A stretch of 64,000 nucleotides of DNA, taken from positions 18,114,804 to 18,178,803 of the forward strand of contig OX235277.1 in NCBI GenBank assembly GCA_944472155.2, given 5' to 3'. The translations under genes and the position numbers were made by a program. Numbering within the stretch: the first letter of the stretch is position 1; the number at the start of each line of letters is the position of its first letter. Below, piece by piece: positions 1-12,317 of the stretch. This DNA comes from Trichobilharzia szidati. Its lineage: Eukaryota; Platyhelminthes; Trematoda; Strigeidida; Schistosomatidae. Under the pieces are notes generated by a model that saw only the letters and a list, made by a program, of their open reading frames with translations, was not told the origin of the DNA and ran no database searches.

Positions 1-2717
1 CTTATTTTCTTATATCTCGCAGTTGCTTTTAGACATTTAAGGTGGATAAAAAAATCACAAAATCTCGAATAGCCTCCAGCAACAACCAGGTGAATTCAAT
101 GCTGTGAACATTAAAAATCTTAATTTTAATAAAGGAAGGACGAAAATATATTAGCAGGGTAGTACGACTACGTTTTATTTCGTGGATTCTCTTCAACTTT
201 GTACATCCTAAACAAAATCAGTTATGAGATGGAAAATTCTGACAATACTTTTCACAATGATCTCAGTTTATAGATAGAAAATATAGGTAATATAATTCTG
301 TAGAAGGTGTGAGTAGACGAATTATTCAGTATGAAAACAGTAACTAGTAATATGATAATTGGTTGAGAAGGGAAGAGTTCAGATTTCACTTAGAAACAAT
401 GATCGATCAGAAGCGAAATGAAAGGTAGAACAACAGAGTGAATTTACACATAAGAGATAATGGAGAGTTCAGGATTATGAGGGTGAATAGTGTAGTTTAC
501 TCTTCTATTCTGAACTCTACCCCCTTGTCTAATTACTATTTAAATAGTCACTCTTTCCAAACTGAATAATTTGTCTTCTTACATAATCTTTGTTGCCTAT
601 AGTTTTTACCCATAACCCGAAGTAATTGTGAAAAGTTTGCTGAAAATTTTGTAACTCATAATTGACCTTGTTTACTATGTACGCAGATGAAGAGAATCCA
701 TTAAATTAAAAACGAGCTCGTAACATCCTGCGAATATGTCTGTTCATCCTTTACTCAATCTAATGGAAAGAACTGGTTGTATCAAAGACCCTAATTTTAA
801 TTTGATTGACATTATTCACCATAAATTGTGATATTCAATATCTCTCAGCGAATAATCAAGTATTCGGGAGCTGGTTGCCAATTTAAGATTGTGTTTAATC
901 AGCAGATGCACATAATGTTGACATAATGTTTGACGAAATCTCTGTAAATATATAGTGGCTTGAAATACACATTGGTTGGAGCTATATATGCAGAATCAAT
1001 TGTGCTACGTGTGAGGTGGTACTATATTTTTATTTATGAGACTCTCATTATTCGCCGCGAAACGTTAAATTTTAATGCAAATTGTCAAGATGTAATCCCT
1101 TGATTTTATTCCAAATGTACTTGAACAGAAAGTAAGTTTAGCACTTTTTATCCAGCAAAAACTTTATCACTTTGTAATAAAATACGAAATGCACTAACAA
1201 TTATTACATGAATTTCAATTGTATATCGGTTAGAATAAAGTTGACGTACATTATTGCAATCAACATCACAATATTGAAAATGAGACAGGCAATCTATGAT
1301 AGTACCTCTTGATACCCTTAAGTTCCACATCATGCTATATCACTCGTGACTTCCTCTAAATTTCCACCGTATATGCCATCGTTATGTGTACGAGCACCGC
1401 AGCACCAAAGCTTCAGTAATTCGCATTTAATCTAGATTAAAGTCTCACTGCGAATCTCAATATATATATATGCAAAAAGTGATTAGGTGACAAGCATTTC
1501 AGAAGTTCCCCTAACTGATGAATTTAGAAATAGAAAAATCGCAGCGTTACACATCAACTTACCAATATAAAATGATTAATAGATAATCATCCTTTCGCGA
1601 ATGGGAAAATGCCTCATATATGTTTAAAAGTATTTGCAATCTCCATGGACTGATGATGGTGTCGACAGACAATTGAACAATTCACACAGTTAATATTGAA
1701 TATATAATGCCTACTGAGTAAGCTATCACGCATGCAATTAAGACGGATTTATTTTATAGAGGAAATACACTTTATAGTGTTCGGTAAGCATTTCAGCGGT
1801 AATGCTGTGTCTCACTGTGTTTATCACAAATGCTCATGGAGGACTGATGACTGACCTTCACGGTTTGCTATTACAAACAATATCCTTAATTAACTACAAG
1901 ATAAATTCAAACTGCACGTATTTAACACCGTGGTGCACCACAAATGTTATGTTAGGTAGGCAGAGTATTTCTATGAGTATTTCGAAGATAAGTGCTTGTC
2001 GCGATGCTTTATTGCAGCATAAATGATTTGAGTCTTCAATTCTATGTTTATTGATGCATATTTTGATTGTGATTATTATATTGCCGAATTATAAACACAT
2101 ATCTTCAGCGTATTACAGTAAGTAGAAAATTGTTTTTTGCGGTACTGTGATCAAGTTTCATGATATTCATGGTGAGATGAAGTTAAACTACTGGTGATGC
2201 CAGTAGACACACACTGTGAATATTTTCGATTTTTGGTTGACGTGAACACCACAGATAACTTTGCATGGTCTTACGCATTAGGAATATGAACATCACTAAT
2301 TTTGGGGAAAAGTAAGCTTGTCTGGTTATCCACAAAATATTTTCTACCAGATAACGAAAAATTTGTGAATATATGACTGTGAAACTGACGGCGTATAGGA
2401 TGCAAAGAAGCATTACATTTATTATTTATACTGCCTCTTCATCAAGCTGGTAAAAACATGTTTCCGGGTTATCCAAAGCACTAGGAATTGGATCGCTGAT
2501 CAAGTGTCTGTTAGAGAAACTACTCAGGTATGAACAACTTTTAGAGACTGAGGGTGTTGACGTCCACGGATAGTAAGATTTACATTAACTCAATATCTAA
2601 TGCCCACAACTTCCATAGTATTCGTTAAGCGTAGACCAGACGCAAGGCAAAACACCAAAGTGGTCGTCCGAAATACGAACTGTATTTTGGAATCGAAACT
2701 TAGTGCTGGAATGAATA

Positions 2718-2718
<1 letters not shown>
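1..2718. other. AT-rich intergenic DNA, no gene seen
   Basis: No reading frame longer than about 76 codons occurs here. None of the short ones resembles a known domain or shows codon bias. No element of the repeat families recognised elsewhere in the window was found. Confidence 0.6.

Positions 2719-2759
<41 letters not shown>
2719..2759. repeat. (TA)n dinucleotide microsatellite
   Basis: An uninterrupted TA tract of about 20 units. It lies inside a chance frame that would read as alternating Tyr-Ile, which shows that frame is not a gene. Length polymorphism is likely. Confidence 0.95.
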
Positions 2760-2764
<5 letters not shown>

Positions 2765-5034
2765 CGTGCACGGACGAACGTTACACGATTTATGCTATAT
2801 GGCTTTGGCGCTTGACCGTGAACCTTCAGCTAAACAAGTTGACTTTGAAAAGTGAGAGTCAGAATCCAATGTTCAGTGATGAATGCTTTGACTAATAGTA
2901 ATGAACAGCCACCCACTGCTATAAAATTAAAAGTATGACTTCATAAAAGTCTCTCTAATTAAGACGTCTTGTGTTCTGCTAATATTCACTTTCACAGGCA
3001 AATTCTTACCCTCTGTTTCCGCGTTTATTGAAATAAGTGTATTAAATTTGTTGCATTCGATTGCGAATTGACTATTTATTATTGAGAAAGTTACTGTACC
3101 TTTCGTGATGCTCTATGGATGCTATGCTGAATAGTTTGATGTCCCGAAGTTGATTATGGCGTAACTGTATCAATGCAAAATGTATTGACTCCATGAAATT
3201 AGGAAAACCCAAAGAATGGTCTGCGGTTATGAAGAAGAATTCATTAGACAACAGTTAACTGTGTCAATCAATCCGTCATACAAACTAACTAAGGCCTGGT
3301 GAATAATCAGAAAATTTAATCTGATCAGTTATATGCATTTGACAATAACTCCAAAAGGATGGTGAGAATGTTATTGGTATTTGGATGAATAATTATTACT
3401 TCCTTTCATATCATTGATATCTGACGTAACTTGACCGCAACTTCCGTCACATGCATAAATATCAGCTTATAAATATTGTCTCATTTCATTAAAGAAAAGC
3501 GAAGTTAAAATGCTAATTTTAAAATATACTCAATTTGTTATGGTCAGGATGTAAGTTCCAAAAATCATGTACCGATTTTTATGCATTTTTGTGTGTACAT
3601 CCATATTTAACGACTGATTGTTGACTGATGTATATCCAGAAATATTTTCATGACTGTTATTCACTAGTATTTGCTTAGATATTTTTTCTTAAACGCCAAC
3701 AAGATGTGTTGACAGCCAACTACTTGGAAAATACATCTCATCATCATATGAGGTTAGTCAATTTTAGGATTCAATAGATATATCCTTGTAAACTTCAAAA
3801 TAGAAGTTTTCTCTACTTCATTATTTTTCAACCAAAAAAAAAGTGAATGGAAGAATCATTAGTTAATATATAGAAAATTCCTCATCTTGTCTATCTGTCA
3901 TCGTGAATGCTTTTTGCCCTGTATGAATGAATATGGTATATCCTGATATGTCTCATTTTTCATTATTACTTACATTTAAATACCGAAAACTGCTCTTAAA
4001 TGACAACAGCCTTGCAAAACTGGATTCACAACATTCGAATGTGAGAGTGTTGGCCGATGTAGCAGCAGTTTAGTTTTTTGTCAACAATGTAATAGATATA
4101 TTTCTTATTCTAAGGAAACTGGAGCGATAATCCCTGATTAATTTAGGAAATCAAACTAGTTGAAAGACGCTTAAATCCCAAACACCCAGGATTGCCTAGA
4201 ATACGAAACTGTAATATACATAAATGAAGTTTAATATACTAACCTCAAATCATCAAGTTTGTGAGGCTGAGCGACTGCAAATTCACAGTCACTGTGTGTC
4301 AATGGAAAAAAAATACAGCGAAGCTGTGTCTAGTGCGATCCACAGTCGGATTAAACAGCACGCGAATGCAAAGAGGAAGAATAAATGGATTCGAAGAAAC
4401 ACTGTTCAACTTAGAAGCACCTACAAATACTGCATATACAGAAGCTAAGGTATACAATCCGTATATATATAAATCAAATAGGGTATGAATACATTAGGTA
4501 TGTTAAACTTGAATACGAAAATAAATTCATGGTTGAGGAGAAGACAGCGCAACTAATACTACTCGTTGGTTGCAAGTAGAATAAAGTTGAACAAAAAAGA
4601 AAGAATAACCAAAGGGTAGATGTGAAAGCAATTTACAGTAAATCAGTGATTATTTAGATAGAGTCAATTCATTATTTCGAATAAAAATTCTTGGAGATTT
4701 TAATCTTCGTTTCACCGGGGATAATGACATACACTGCAAAGATGTCTGATATATGGCCTTAAAATTCATATTATAAGCACAGGAATAGCACTTATGGTAG
4801 TACTTAAAATTCATAAGTATACATAAATTATTTGAAATAACCCTATTTTGAGATGATGATGTTTTTTGAAGAATCCAGCAGAGAAACAGTTATCATTCTG
4901 CCGTTAAAGATATAGAAGAAGCACATCCGGTGAGAAATGACCAAGTTTGTTTCTGCAATTAAGCACAATTTCCTGCCCGTCCCACTAATTATTTGGGACA
5001 GCCTGATTGATATTCGTAATTCAGAGGCATAATA
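2760..5034. other. AT-rich DNA, no gene seen
   Basis: Only short chance frames occur. Two overlapping + strand frames at 4224-4488 are in different phases with no recognisable motif. Confidence 0.6.
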
Positions 5035-5045
5035 CACTATTCTAT

Positions 5046-5737
5046 TATTATTATTGTATCCTTTAATTCCTACAGGAACATAGGGCTTCAGCCGTGCGTC
5101 GCCATTGCGTTCGGTTCTCTGCTAGAGTCTTCACCTGGCTCCATGTCTGCCCACACGTTTTCATCTCCTCTTCACATGACCTCCTCCAAGTCACCCTTGC
5201 ACTGACGACCAACTCGCCGCTTCCCTTTCAGGTTCAACTCGAGCAATGGCTTGTCTAGTGATGTCACTCACTTGATGGTTTCCTCAGAGTTTGGCCAGCC
5301 AATCCATCTCCATTTCTTCCTGCCTATTTGTTTCACAATCGGTTCCTGCTGTGTTGGTTCGCTCCCAGAGATCCCTGTTGCTGATCTTTTCTGGCCAACC
5401 ACCTGATCTTGAGTATTGAGCGAAGACAACTGTTAATGAATGTCTGTAGTTTGTTTGAGGTGCTCTTTATGACGCGCAGTCCAAGTCTCTGATCCGTATA
5501 GTAGCACTGACTGACTTCACATTGGAGTTGAAAATCCGGATCTTATTTTTGATGCTGAGTGCTGTTCATCTCCTCCACACAGACTTGAGAGTAGTGAAAG
5601 CTTGTCTTGCTTTTCCGATTCTCGCTTTGATATCCTCGTCAGTTCTGGCTGTAGTTGAAACGATGCTTCCCAGGTAGGTAAAAGAGGTTGTTTCTTTCAG
5701 GTTGCGAGGTCTCCTCTGCCTGTAGCTTGTTCTGCCT
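5046..5737 (-). mobile_element. RTE-clade (SR2-like) retroposon, 5'-truncated and internally deleted
   Basis: The + strand starts with an ATT-repeat tail and the small palindrome TTCCTACAGGAA. It then gives the reverse complement of the C-terminal RTE coding region (compare the copy at 40369-41817). An 11-bp target-site duplication, CACTATTCTAT, flanks it at 5035-5045 and 5738-5748. Near 5700 the sequence jumps from the region just after the reverse transcriptase core to a segment that lies upstream of the reverse transcriptase in the + strand copy (about 45522-45560). The reverse transcriptase core is therefore missing. Only the 3-bp GTT is shared at the junction. Frames are broken and the copy cannot encode protein. 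Confidence 0.88.
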
Positions 5738-5748
5738 CACTATTCTAT

Positions 5749-7259
5749 AAAAAAGGAGAAATGATTATATGCAAAAAGTCATAGACAAATATCACCTGGC
5801 TTTTCTAACTGCTACAAACTCTGTGGAAGACTTTAGCATTTAAAAAAATATTTCGCCTACTCTTTTGATTAGCTTTTAACCTACAAATGTGATTATCACT
5901 TCCACGATTGTATTGAATTGTATTTGAATTTCAAAAGATGGTGAAAGTGAGTAAAATGGGCGTATATTTTAAAGTTTTTGGTATAATTCCATGAATTTTC
6001 GGCATATAACTGTTGATTATATTATGACATGATAAAGAATGTGATATCATTCTTGCTCTCAGATACCTGAACCTTATTACATCTCTAATTCAGATAAAAA
6101 AAGATAGTTCACAGAGAGACAAGGTCAAAATTACGTCAACCACAATCATGAGGAAAGTGGGAAATTGGGTTGAAGATGTCACATTCAACTGAGGCTACTA
6201 CAAGTTGAGAACATAGTGCTTTGTTAAACGCATCTTGCTTTTTATAGAGTTTGCAATAAACAGACTTCCACGTTCGCATTTCAAACCATTTTCTTGCCTA
6301 CACCCCGGTGCGGTAGGGTTTATTTAAATTGATCAGTTGTGAAGTGGTTACTTTGGAATAGCACCTACAAAAAAGAAGAAATGTTTGGTATATCGTTATC
6401 GTCTTTTTTCCATACTGTCAACCTAATGCGCTAACATAAACAGTCTTTTCTTTATATAAATTATATCTCACTAAGGTACATGAATATCAGTATTTTAACG
6501 AAAAATCAACAGAGGCATAGCCAAAAATCTTCATGTGCTACACTGATTCACATAAAATGCATTTGCTCGGAATTCACTGCGGTTTTTTCGCACATGTATG
6601 CAAAATCGGCATTCGTTTGTTGGCGACAGCTGGATTTAAAAGCTGTCGGAACTGATGCGTGAAAAATCATCGAAACTGGAAGAAAATCTGTGGATGTCAA
6701 AACAAAGAAACGCTTCTTCATTTTTACGAGAACCATATATAACAACGAAAACAAATATATTTGTGATAATTATGGAAGCGCTTTATATGCGGTATCGGTA
6801 TTTTGCATTTACTTTGGAATCAAATTTTTTTTCTGAAGGCAGTGTCTCATCAATAAATGTGGAAATAAAGAAGATTGATTTTCAAACAGAATAAAACTGT
6901 GTATACCTGGATAACATCCATTACAAAACCTTATTATAAATAAATTTCTGTACCCAAGTTGAAATGTTCTGCGTATACGCAGCCTATTAGGCTCACTAAA
7001 ACACAGGTTTATGTCTATAAGTCCTCAATGGAGGAAGTTATATTTTCGACCCACTTTTTAAGTTCAATCATTTGAGGTGTTTTTTGTGGTTTATAAGAAT
7101 AGTGTTTATTTACCTAAATAATTTCCTTATTTCTTCCATTCCTATAGCGAAAATTTGTAAGTGCAAATCTTTTGCTCCCTCAACTGTATGCGATATCGGC
7201 ATTTGTCCTGATTGCAGTTGAAAAACAGCCTCCTCAAAGAAGTGACAGAAGTGTTCTCC
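5749..7259. other. AT-rich DNA, no gene seen
   Basis: Short frames near 6480-6900 on both strands overlap one another and carry no recognisable motif. No repeat family was recognised. Confidence 0.55.
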
Positions 7260-7500
7260 GTCAAATTTCTCCAGTTGATAGTGATTGCTGCTTTTCACTG
7301 CTGGTAGTAGTTAGGTACCTTCATCAACTCCGTCTTTTCCATGTTCAATTGAAGTTCTGTTTCTGCCGCCTGCATTTCACTCTAGCTTGTCGTTTTTGCA
7401 CTGAAAGTCTTCGAGTTTGTGTAATATAAGAGTTAAATCACCCACGAAGTCCCGGTTTCCTACAGTCTTCTAAACTGTCCAGGGAACTGGTGTCGTGGTT
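7260..7500 (-). mobile_element. Decayed RTE fragment (reverse transcriptase region)
   Basis: The stretch from about 7280 to 7480 aligns by eye with 41070-41210 of the better RTE copy. The shared landmarks, read on the + strand, are the 'cttcatcac/aactccg ttttc' block, the Gln/Lys-rich helix region and the 'cttc(c/g)agtttgtg' block. The FADD-encoding part is too degraded to read. Ends are not defined and no TSD is visible. Confidence 0.55.
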
Positions 7501-8510
7501 CGCTGTATAATACAATCCACCGCTGTTTGCTTGGTTCACGTTGTTTCTAAATGTCAAGCATCGTATAACGTTGACTGTCTTTCCTGTTGATTTGCACCAT
7601 GTTGTGAAAGTTTTGAAAGTCACTATTTATCCATGAAGTAGCCCGGTAACACCCACCTTTTTGAGGTCAAAGTCAGGCTAGAAAATTAGACAAGGTTTAA
7701 GAAATGACAAACTGTTTCAAAATTGTTTTGTTAATAATTTAGTATCGGAAAAAGCGTCTTTGAGCATTGATATGACTATCACTTTTCTAACGGATTCTGA
7801 TGTCATTATATCCACGTTATTTGCACTTTATACGCTGCAGATCAAACGGAAATAAGTAAGTAACAGTCTTTCGTTAACATAACATTGCAGTGTGAAAAGT
7901 GTGATTTTTTCTGTTATTTATTGCAACACGCATTGAACTGGTATCCTCCAAACTTCACATGTCCATTAAGTCTAATTCAGAAAAACCATGGTTATTTTAC
8001 TTAGCACTCAGCTTCTTTTCATTTGGGGAACTTTTTGATTAGAAGGAAACGCAACTTATCACCTGACTGCTCTATTGTGTTTATAATTTTGTCGCCGTTG
8101 AAAGAACGACTAGTCGATTGGAAGTCCTAGAAACTGTCAGATTGAATTTTTTTTAGTTGAATATTAATTCAGTCACGCAATGTTGGAATATAAGTGGTGA
8201 TTTCCTGAGATTTTTATTTTCACTGTATTTGAAATGACTTTTCTTTTGAATCTAAGATGGTAAGTTCCTAAATCGAATACCCTTCGTATTTTTTGCTGGT
8301 ATTACTGATAACTTGTGTTCTGTGATGCTTAAATTTTTTCAAGAATTAACTGGTTACGAGGCTGTGATTTTAAAAATAATGGGTTTTACGTCCAGCTAAG
8401 AAATAAGGCTCGTCACGACGTTGTCAGTCTTTAATGAACCGAAGTAAACATTTTGCTTAGTCAAGTGTTAGTTTGCAGGGATTTTATTGGTTTCAAGATT
8501 TCATCACTAA
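7501..8510. other. AT-rich DNA, no gene seen
   Basis: Nothing recognisable. All frames are short. Confidence 0.5.
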
Positions 8511-8720
8511 CTTACAACGGTTAGAGGACCATTTTACATGTGTTTCATCCTAGGTCGGGTCTCTTCATCAGAACGCACCCAGTGAGGTTGGAACTCCGGT
8601 CATATGGTGAACTCGTAGAGCAATATACCATTAAGATCCGATCGAATGACCCATGAATTACAACTTAGTCGTGAATTTCGGGCGGACGGTGAATACCGCC
8701 TGGAATAATAAATTGTAACA
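8511..8720. repeat. Dispersed repeat, second copy near 60.05-60.18 kb
   Basis: Blocks such as GAACTCCGG and GAACTC(G/T)TAG occur in the same order and spacing at about 60115-60170. The flanking part containing the hammerhead-like core also matches loosely. No coding capacity was seen. Confidence 0.4.
8527..8571 (-). ncRNA. Hammerhead-ribozyme-like relic
   Basis: On the minus strand CTGATGA (8571-8565) is followed 18 nt later by GAAA (8546-8543) and then a GGTC (8530-8527) where the cleavage triplet would sit. A plausible stem III forms between ACACAT and ATGGT, with one bulged A. Stem II pairs poorly, with only about three of the first five positions complementary, and I could not form a good stem I. 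It is best read as a decayed ribozyme in an unidentified retroelement; a chance match is possible. Confidence 0.3.
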
Positions 8721-9065
8721 ACGCACCATCACCTGAGATCTCGTTTTTCTATCTCACTTATCTGCTAATACAGATTTCAAAAGTGATTTAATAGAAACCT
8801 AGTTTCTCATCTTATAGGTGACTGAGGGATCATTTTTAAATATTTGATTTTTGCTGTCGAATTCTTCAAAGAAGACTTAGCTTCAGTGTAACATCTTCCA
8901 AGAGGCTAATTATTCACTAGAAAATTTTTTACTGTATGCGCTTTATATTTTGTAATGTATAAGTAGTAACTGTTTTTAATGTTTATCATCACATTTTTTT
9001 CACTAAAAGAACAAAGTTTGAATAGACGTAAGTATTAACTATTTTGGGAACGAAATGGAGATTGT

Positions 9066-9208
9066 TTTCGATAAAGAAAGGAAGACGGAATTTGCAGTAT
9101 AAAATGATATCATTCTATTTCAGGTAGTCTGCAGCTAATAAGAACCTGTGAAATAGAATGACGATATCATTTTATACAACAAATTTCATCTTCCTTTTCT
9201 TATCGAAA
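9066..9208. repeat. Small foldback (inverted-repeat) element
   Basis: Arms 9066-9125 and 9144-9208 are inverted copies of each other with only a few mismatches and short gaps, separated by an 18-bp loop. The arms contain TATAAAATGATATC. The size and shape fit a miniature inverted-repeat transposon or a long hairpin transcript. No clear TSD is visible. Confidence 0.8.
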
Positions 9209-9209
9209 T

Positions 9210-10166
9210 TTACCAAGCGAACCAAATGTATGAGATTGTTTTGTTGACTTCATTAACGAGAAATACAAAGAACTTTGGAGTGCGGTGCAATAAGATGAAT
9301 AAAACGTTGATTCATATAATAAACGCACATGACATTTCAACTTTCATTAGATTAATTTAAACTATATTGAGGTATCAGAAGAGAGCTATGGAAAATGCAA
9401 TGCACTTATATAAAAGAAATAGAATAAATACACAGATTAGTTTCATGGATGATTTTCAAAACATGTAGTTCGCATAGATGGAGTTTTCAGCAGTCGTAAT
9501 AGATGAAATATGAATATCGTATAATGCATAAGTGAACGCAAATAATAATTCTCTCTCTATACATATTTATATATCCATAGTGCATGGGATATCGAAAGAA
9601 TGTAAGTCATTTTCCGTCAGAGTTTTGAACAACTGATTTAGTTTTGTACTCCAAATCCACCGAAATACGTCGAATTTATTCATTAGTCTCTTTTTTTCTG
9701 GTAGATGAACGAAAGCAGATCATCTGTGTTAAGCATGCAGTTCTGTAGCTAGAAACTCGACGTTATATACACTTCCATGCACACATAATACAGCGATTTT
9801 TGAATAGAAGCATTCAGAATGTATGCAGTTTATAATTTTTTAACCTTCTATTGATATTCAACTCATACACTGACATGTATCCCTCGCGATAAGCCAGAAA
9901 AGCATGGAGTATTTTGAACACATTCGTAAGAACTATAGTGACTGGGGTTTAAAAAGATGATAGGTTTCTGATAATGCCGATACAATGAATACAGCATCTA
10001 TGCAAGTTTCTAATATTTTCGAAATTCTTTTCAACTGCACATCAAGGTCGAGGAGGCAGTAAGTTAACTTTCAGTAAAGAATTTAAATGATTGGTTATAT
10101 TGGATTAGTTGACATCAGTGCCACTTTCGTTAGATAGCAACATCAAGCAAACGTTAAACTTCACAC
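9210..10166. other. AT-rich DNA, no gene seen
   Basis: No long frames and no recognised repeat. Confidence 0.5.
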
Positions 10167-10167
10167 T

Positions 10168-10374
10168 GTGCGTCGGTAGCACAGTGGTTAGGACTCTCGC
10201 CGACCATGCACATGGTCCGGGGTTCGACCCCCTGCCGGCGCACACTTGATATCTATGGTCGGCCTGCAAAATTTAGGCTACCGATATCCATGCTGAAAAT
10301 TCCATACCTGTACCTAAAAATACAGTGTGGCATCAAGCTGTAATCAAAATAAAAAATAAAAATAAAATAAATAA
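10168..10374 (+). mobile_element. tRNA-headed SINE, tail type A
   Basis: The head of about 75 nt folds like a tRNA. The ends GTGCGTC and GGCGCAC can form a 7-bp acceptor stem. An A-box-like TAGCACAGTGGTTAGGA and a B-box GGGTTCGACCC sit at normal spacing, so RNA polymerase III transcription of the parent is expected. The body contains an imperfect hairpin (GATATC..GGTC near 10248, ACCGATATC near 10283), and the 3' end is an A-rich (AAAAT)n tail. The same head also occurs with a different tail elsewhere in the window (type B). No TSD could be defined with confidence. Confidence 0.85.
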
Positions 10375-10397
10375 GTCACTGGATTCAGGTTACCCTA

Positions 10398-11575
10398 AGT
10401 ATAACAATAATAATAATCTGTTTTATTCTGAAAAGTTCTTATAATATAGAATAGAATCCTCAACATTTGTCATAATATTGCATCTGATATACTCAGAATA
10501 TGAATAAAATTAACCCCAGGAATCCGTCCACGTTTACAGTAATCAAAAACGAACAAAGTACAGAATAAGAATGATAACTCTAATAATAATAACAGCGGGT
10601 TTGCTTCAAACAGTATTGTCGATACAGTGTGGAAATTTAGGTATTTTGTAGAGTACTGAATCTAATGTTCTCTCGATATGGCGTGGCGAAAGGATAAACA
10701 AAATATAACAATTACGACATAGCTTAAATGATGTTTATACTTAAGAGGAAATAACCCGAAAAATGTGGGAGGATAACAAACATAAAAAGAATAATAACAG
10801 TAAAGCTTGACTGAATAGAGATGGAGAAAAAGGGGTTATTTACTAGTACAAAGAAGGATAGTTAGTTCGTCCTCGACAATATTTTCATCACATAAAATAC
10901 GTGCCATATATGGAATCGTAGAAATCTTAAACTTAGATGTGGGAGCATAAAGTCTTTTGAAAAAACTGCTTATTTTACCTGAGGAGATGCAAGGTGAAAA
11001 CTGCAGGTAAAGTGGATGCTTACAGTCTGACAAAAATCCTTTGGCAAATTTTTCGCATGAAATCAAGTGCCTATCAATGACTATGTCAACGATATAACCC
11101 AATGGGGTGCCACTCGCCATTTTGACTGTCAGTCTGTGGAGTTCTACAAAGTATGATATAGTCTTTTTAAAGAAATCCAGGAAAGAATAATGGTGAACAG
11201 TAAAGAAGAATAGGTAAGATGCACGAGCTGACAAACTGTAAGAGGAGGAGTTGAGTTCTGCCTGAATGCCTTAACTTCTTATCAATGTCATCAACTTTGC
11301 GACGGAATTAACAGCTTCATTTAACTTTGTTTTACATCGGGAACTGAAATCAACAGTCTGACATTTGGAAGGATTTAGTTTAAGACCGTTAGACGAAGAC
11401 TGTTTTCTAACTCCTGATAGAAAGCTGTTCATCATAGCACAGTCTATCTGGGAGTAAACAGATATTGAAATAGTTAGGTCATTGACATACTTAACAAAGT
11501 TCATTTCATCAGAGTGAGGCAAGTCATGCAAGAATAAAGAAAAAAGAAAAGGAGAAAGAACGGCGCCCAGTTTGT
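10398..11575 (-). mobile_element. CR1/Jockey-like LINE, 5'-truncated and internally deleted
   Basis: This is a second copy of the LINE family at 53.5-56.9 kb. The 3' end at about 10400 has the same (ATT)n tail preceded by an AATAAA-like signal. Reading minus, the copy begins inside reverse transcriptase at the residues preceding HDLP, continues through the fingers/palm region, and skips about 50 codons near 11280. It then resumes with the C-terminal segment that contains CISSGK. It is dead on arrival or long decayed. Confidence 0.85.
10836..11531 (-). pseudogene. LINE reverse transcriptase fragment, C-terminal part
   Basis: Two open segments (11531-11271 and 11234-10836) match the C-terminal third of the 933-aa LINE protein at 53744-56545. 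Shared landmarks are HDLP, NFVKY, LNPSKCQT, CISSGK, RLYA.TSK and STIP..AR.LCD. The palm motif that should read Y-A-D-D is YVND, so the first catalytic Asp is replaced by Asn. Between the segments about 50 codons are missing, and the second part (from KKLRHSG near 11279) is in a shifted frame. No initiator belongs to it. Confidence 0.85.
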
Positions 11576-11579
11576 AAAA

Positions 11580-12315
11580 ATAAAATCACTGCTACCAAAA
11601 ATCCAAATTGTCTAGCACGAAGCCATATGTTCCGTGCACGAAGTAGCAGAATAAAGAAGTGCTGTGAATACAACGTTTTCCATTCAAGAGGATGATGGAT
11701 TAACTGTAATTTCCACTATAATAAAAAATAAAATAGTTACTAATGAATTTTCCTAATTTCCTTGTCTAATCTGCGTATCACTTTCCTTTTCTCAGCTGAA
11801 GATGCAGACGGTAAGGACTCTTGTGTACATTTGTATCATCACCTGCTAATGCAATAATTACTGACTGCTTCTTTCATAATCCCATATTAATGATGAGTGT
11901 AAAGAAGTAGGACAAGTGGATCCCATAATTCTTACTAGTACAAACACAAGACAAATATCACACTGAAATATATGGGTGAAAATTGTAGTATTTATTAAAC
12001 CTGATCTTTATGATAGCTCGACTCTTTTTTTGTTATAAAGCATAGTTCTCGAATGACACATAATGTATAAACACTTGGTCACATTTCTATGGAATTCTCC
12101 AGCGTTTTCTCACTATATGGTTACGTCGTTGAAGTGTAACAGAAAGAAGATAGCATTTCATCGCACGCCGTAATAGATTTTTATTAAGTCAATCATTTAA
12201 CATAAAACGAAAGGAGGTAGTTTTCAAATTATGTCGGGTTGAGTGAACTTTGGAAATGCCAACTTCCATATATTTAATTGGCGTATATAATACGAATACG
12301 AATTATTATGAAGGT
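11580..12315. other. AT-rich DNA, no gene seen
   Basis: Nothing recognisable between the LINE relic and the SINE. Confidence 0.5.
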
Positions 12316-12317
12316 TA

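Noticed and set aside
2600..2815. 71-codon + strand frame including a Tyr-Ile run
   Set aside because: The run is the (TA)n microsatellite translated; no domain.
10168..10243. tRNA gene
   Set aside because: It folds like a tRNA, but the same head recurs in many SINE copies with element-specific tails, so it is a SINE promoter and not a tRNA gene.
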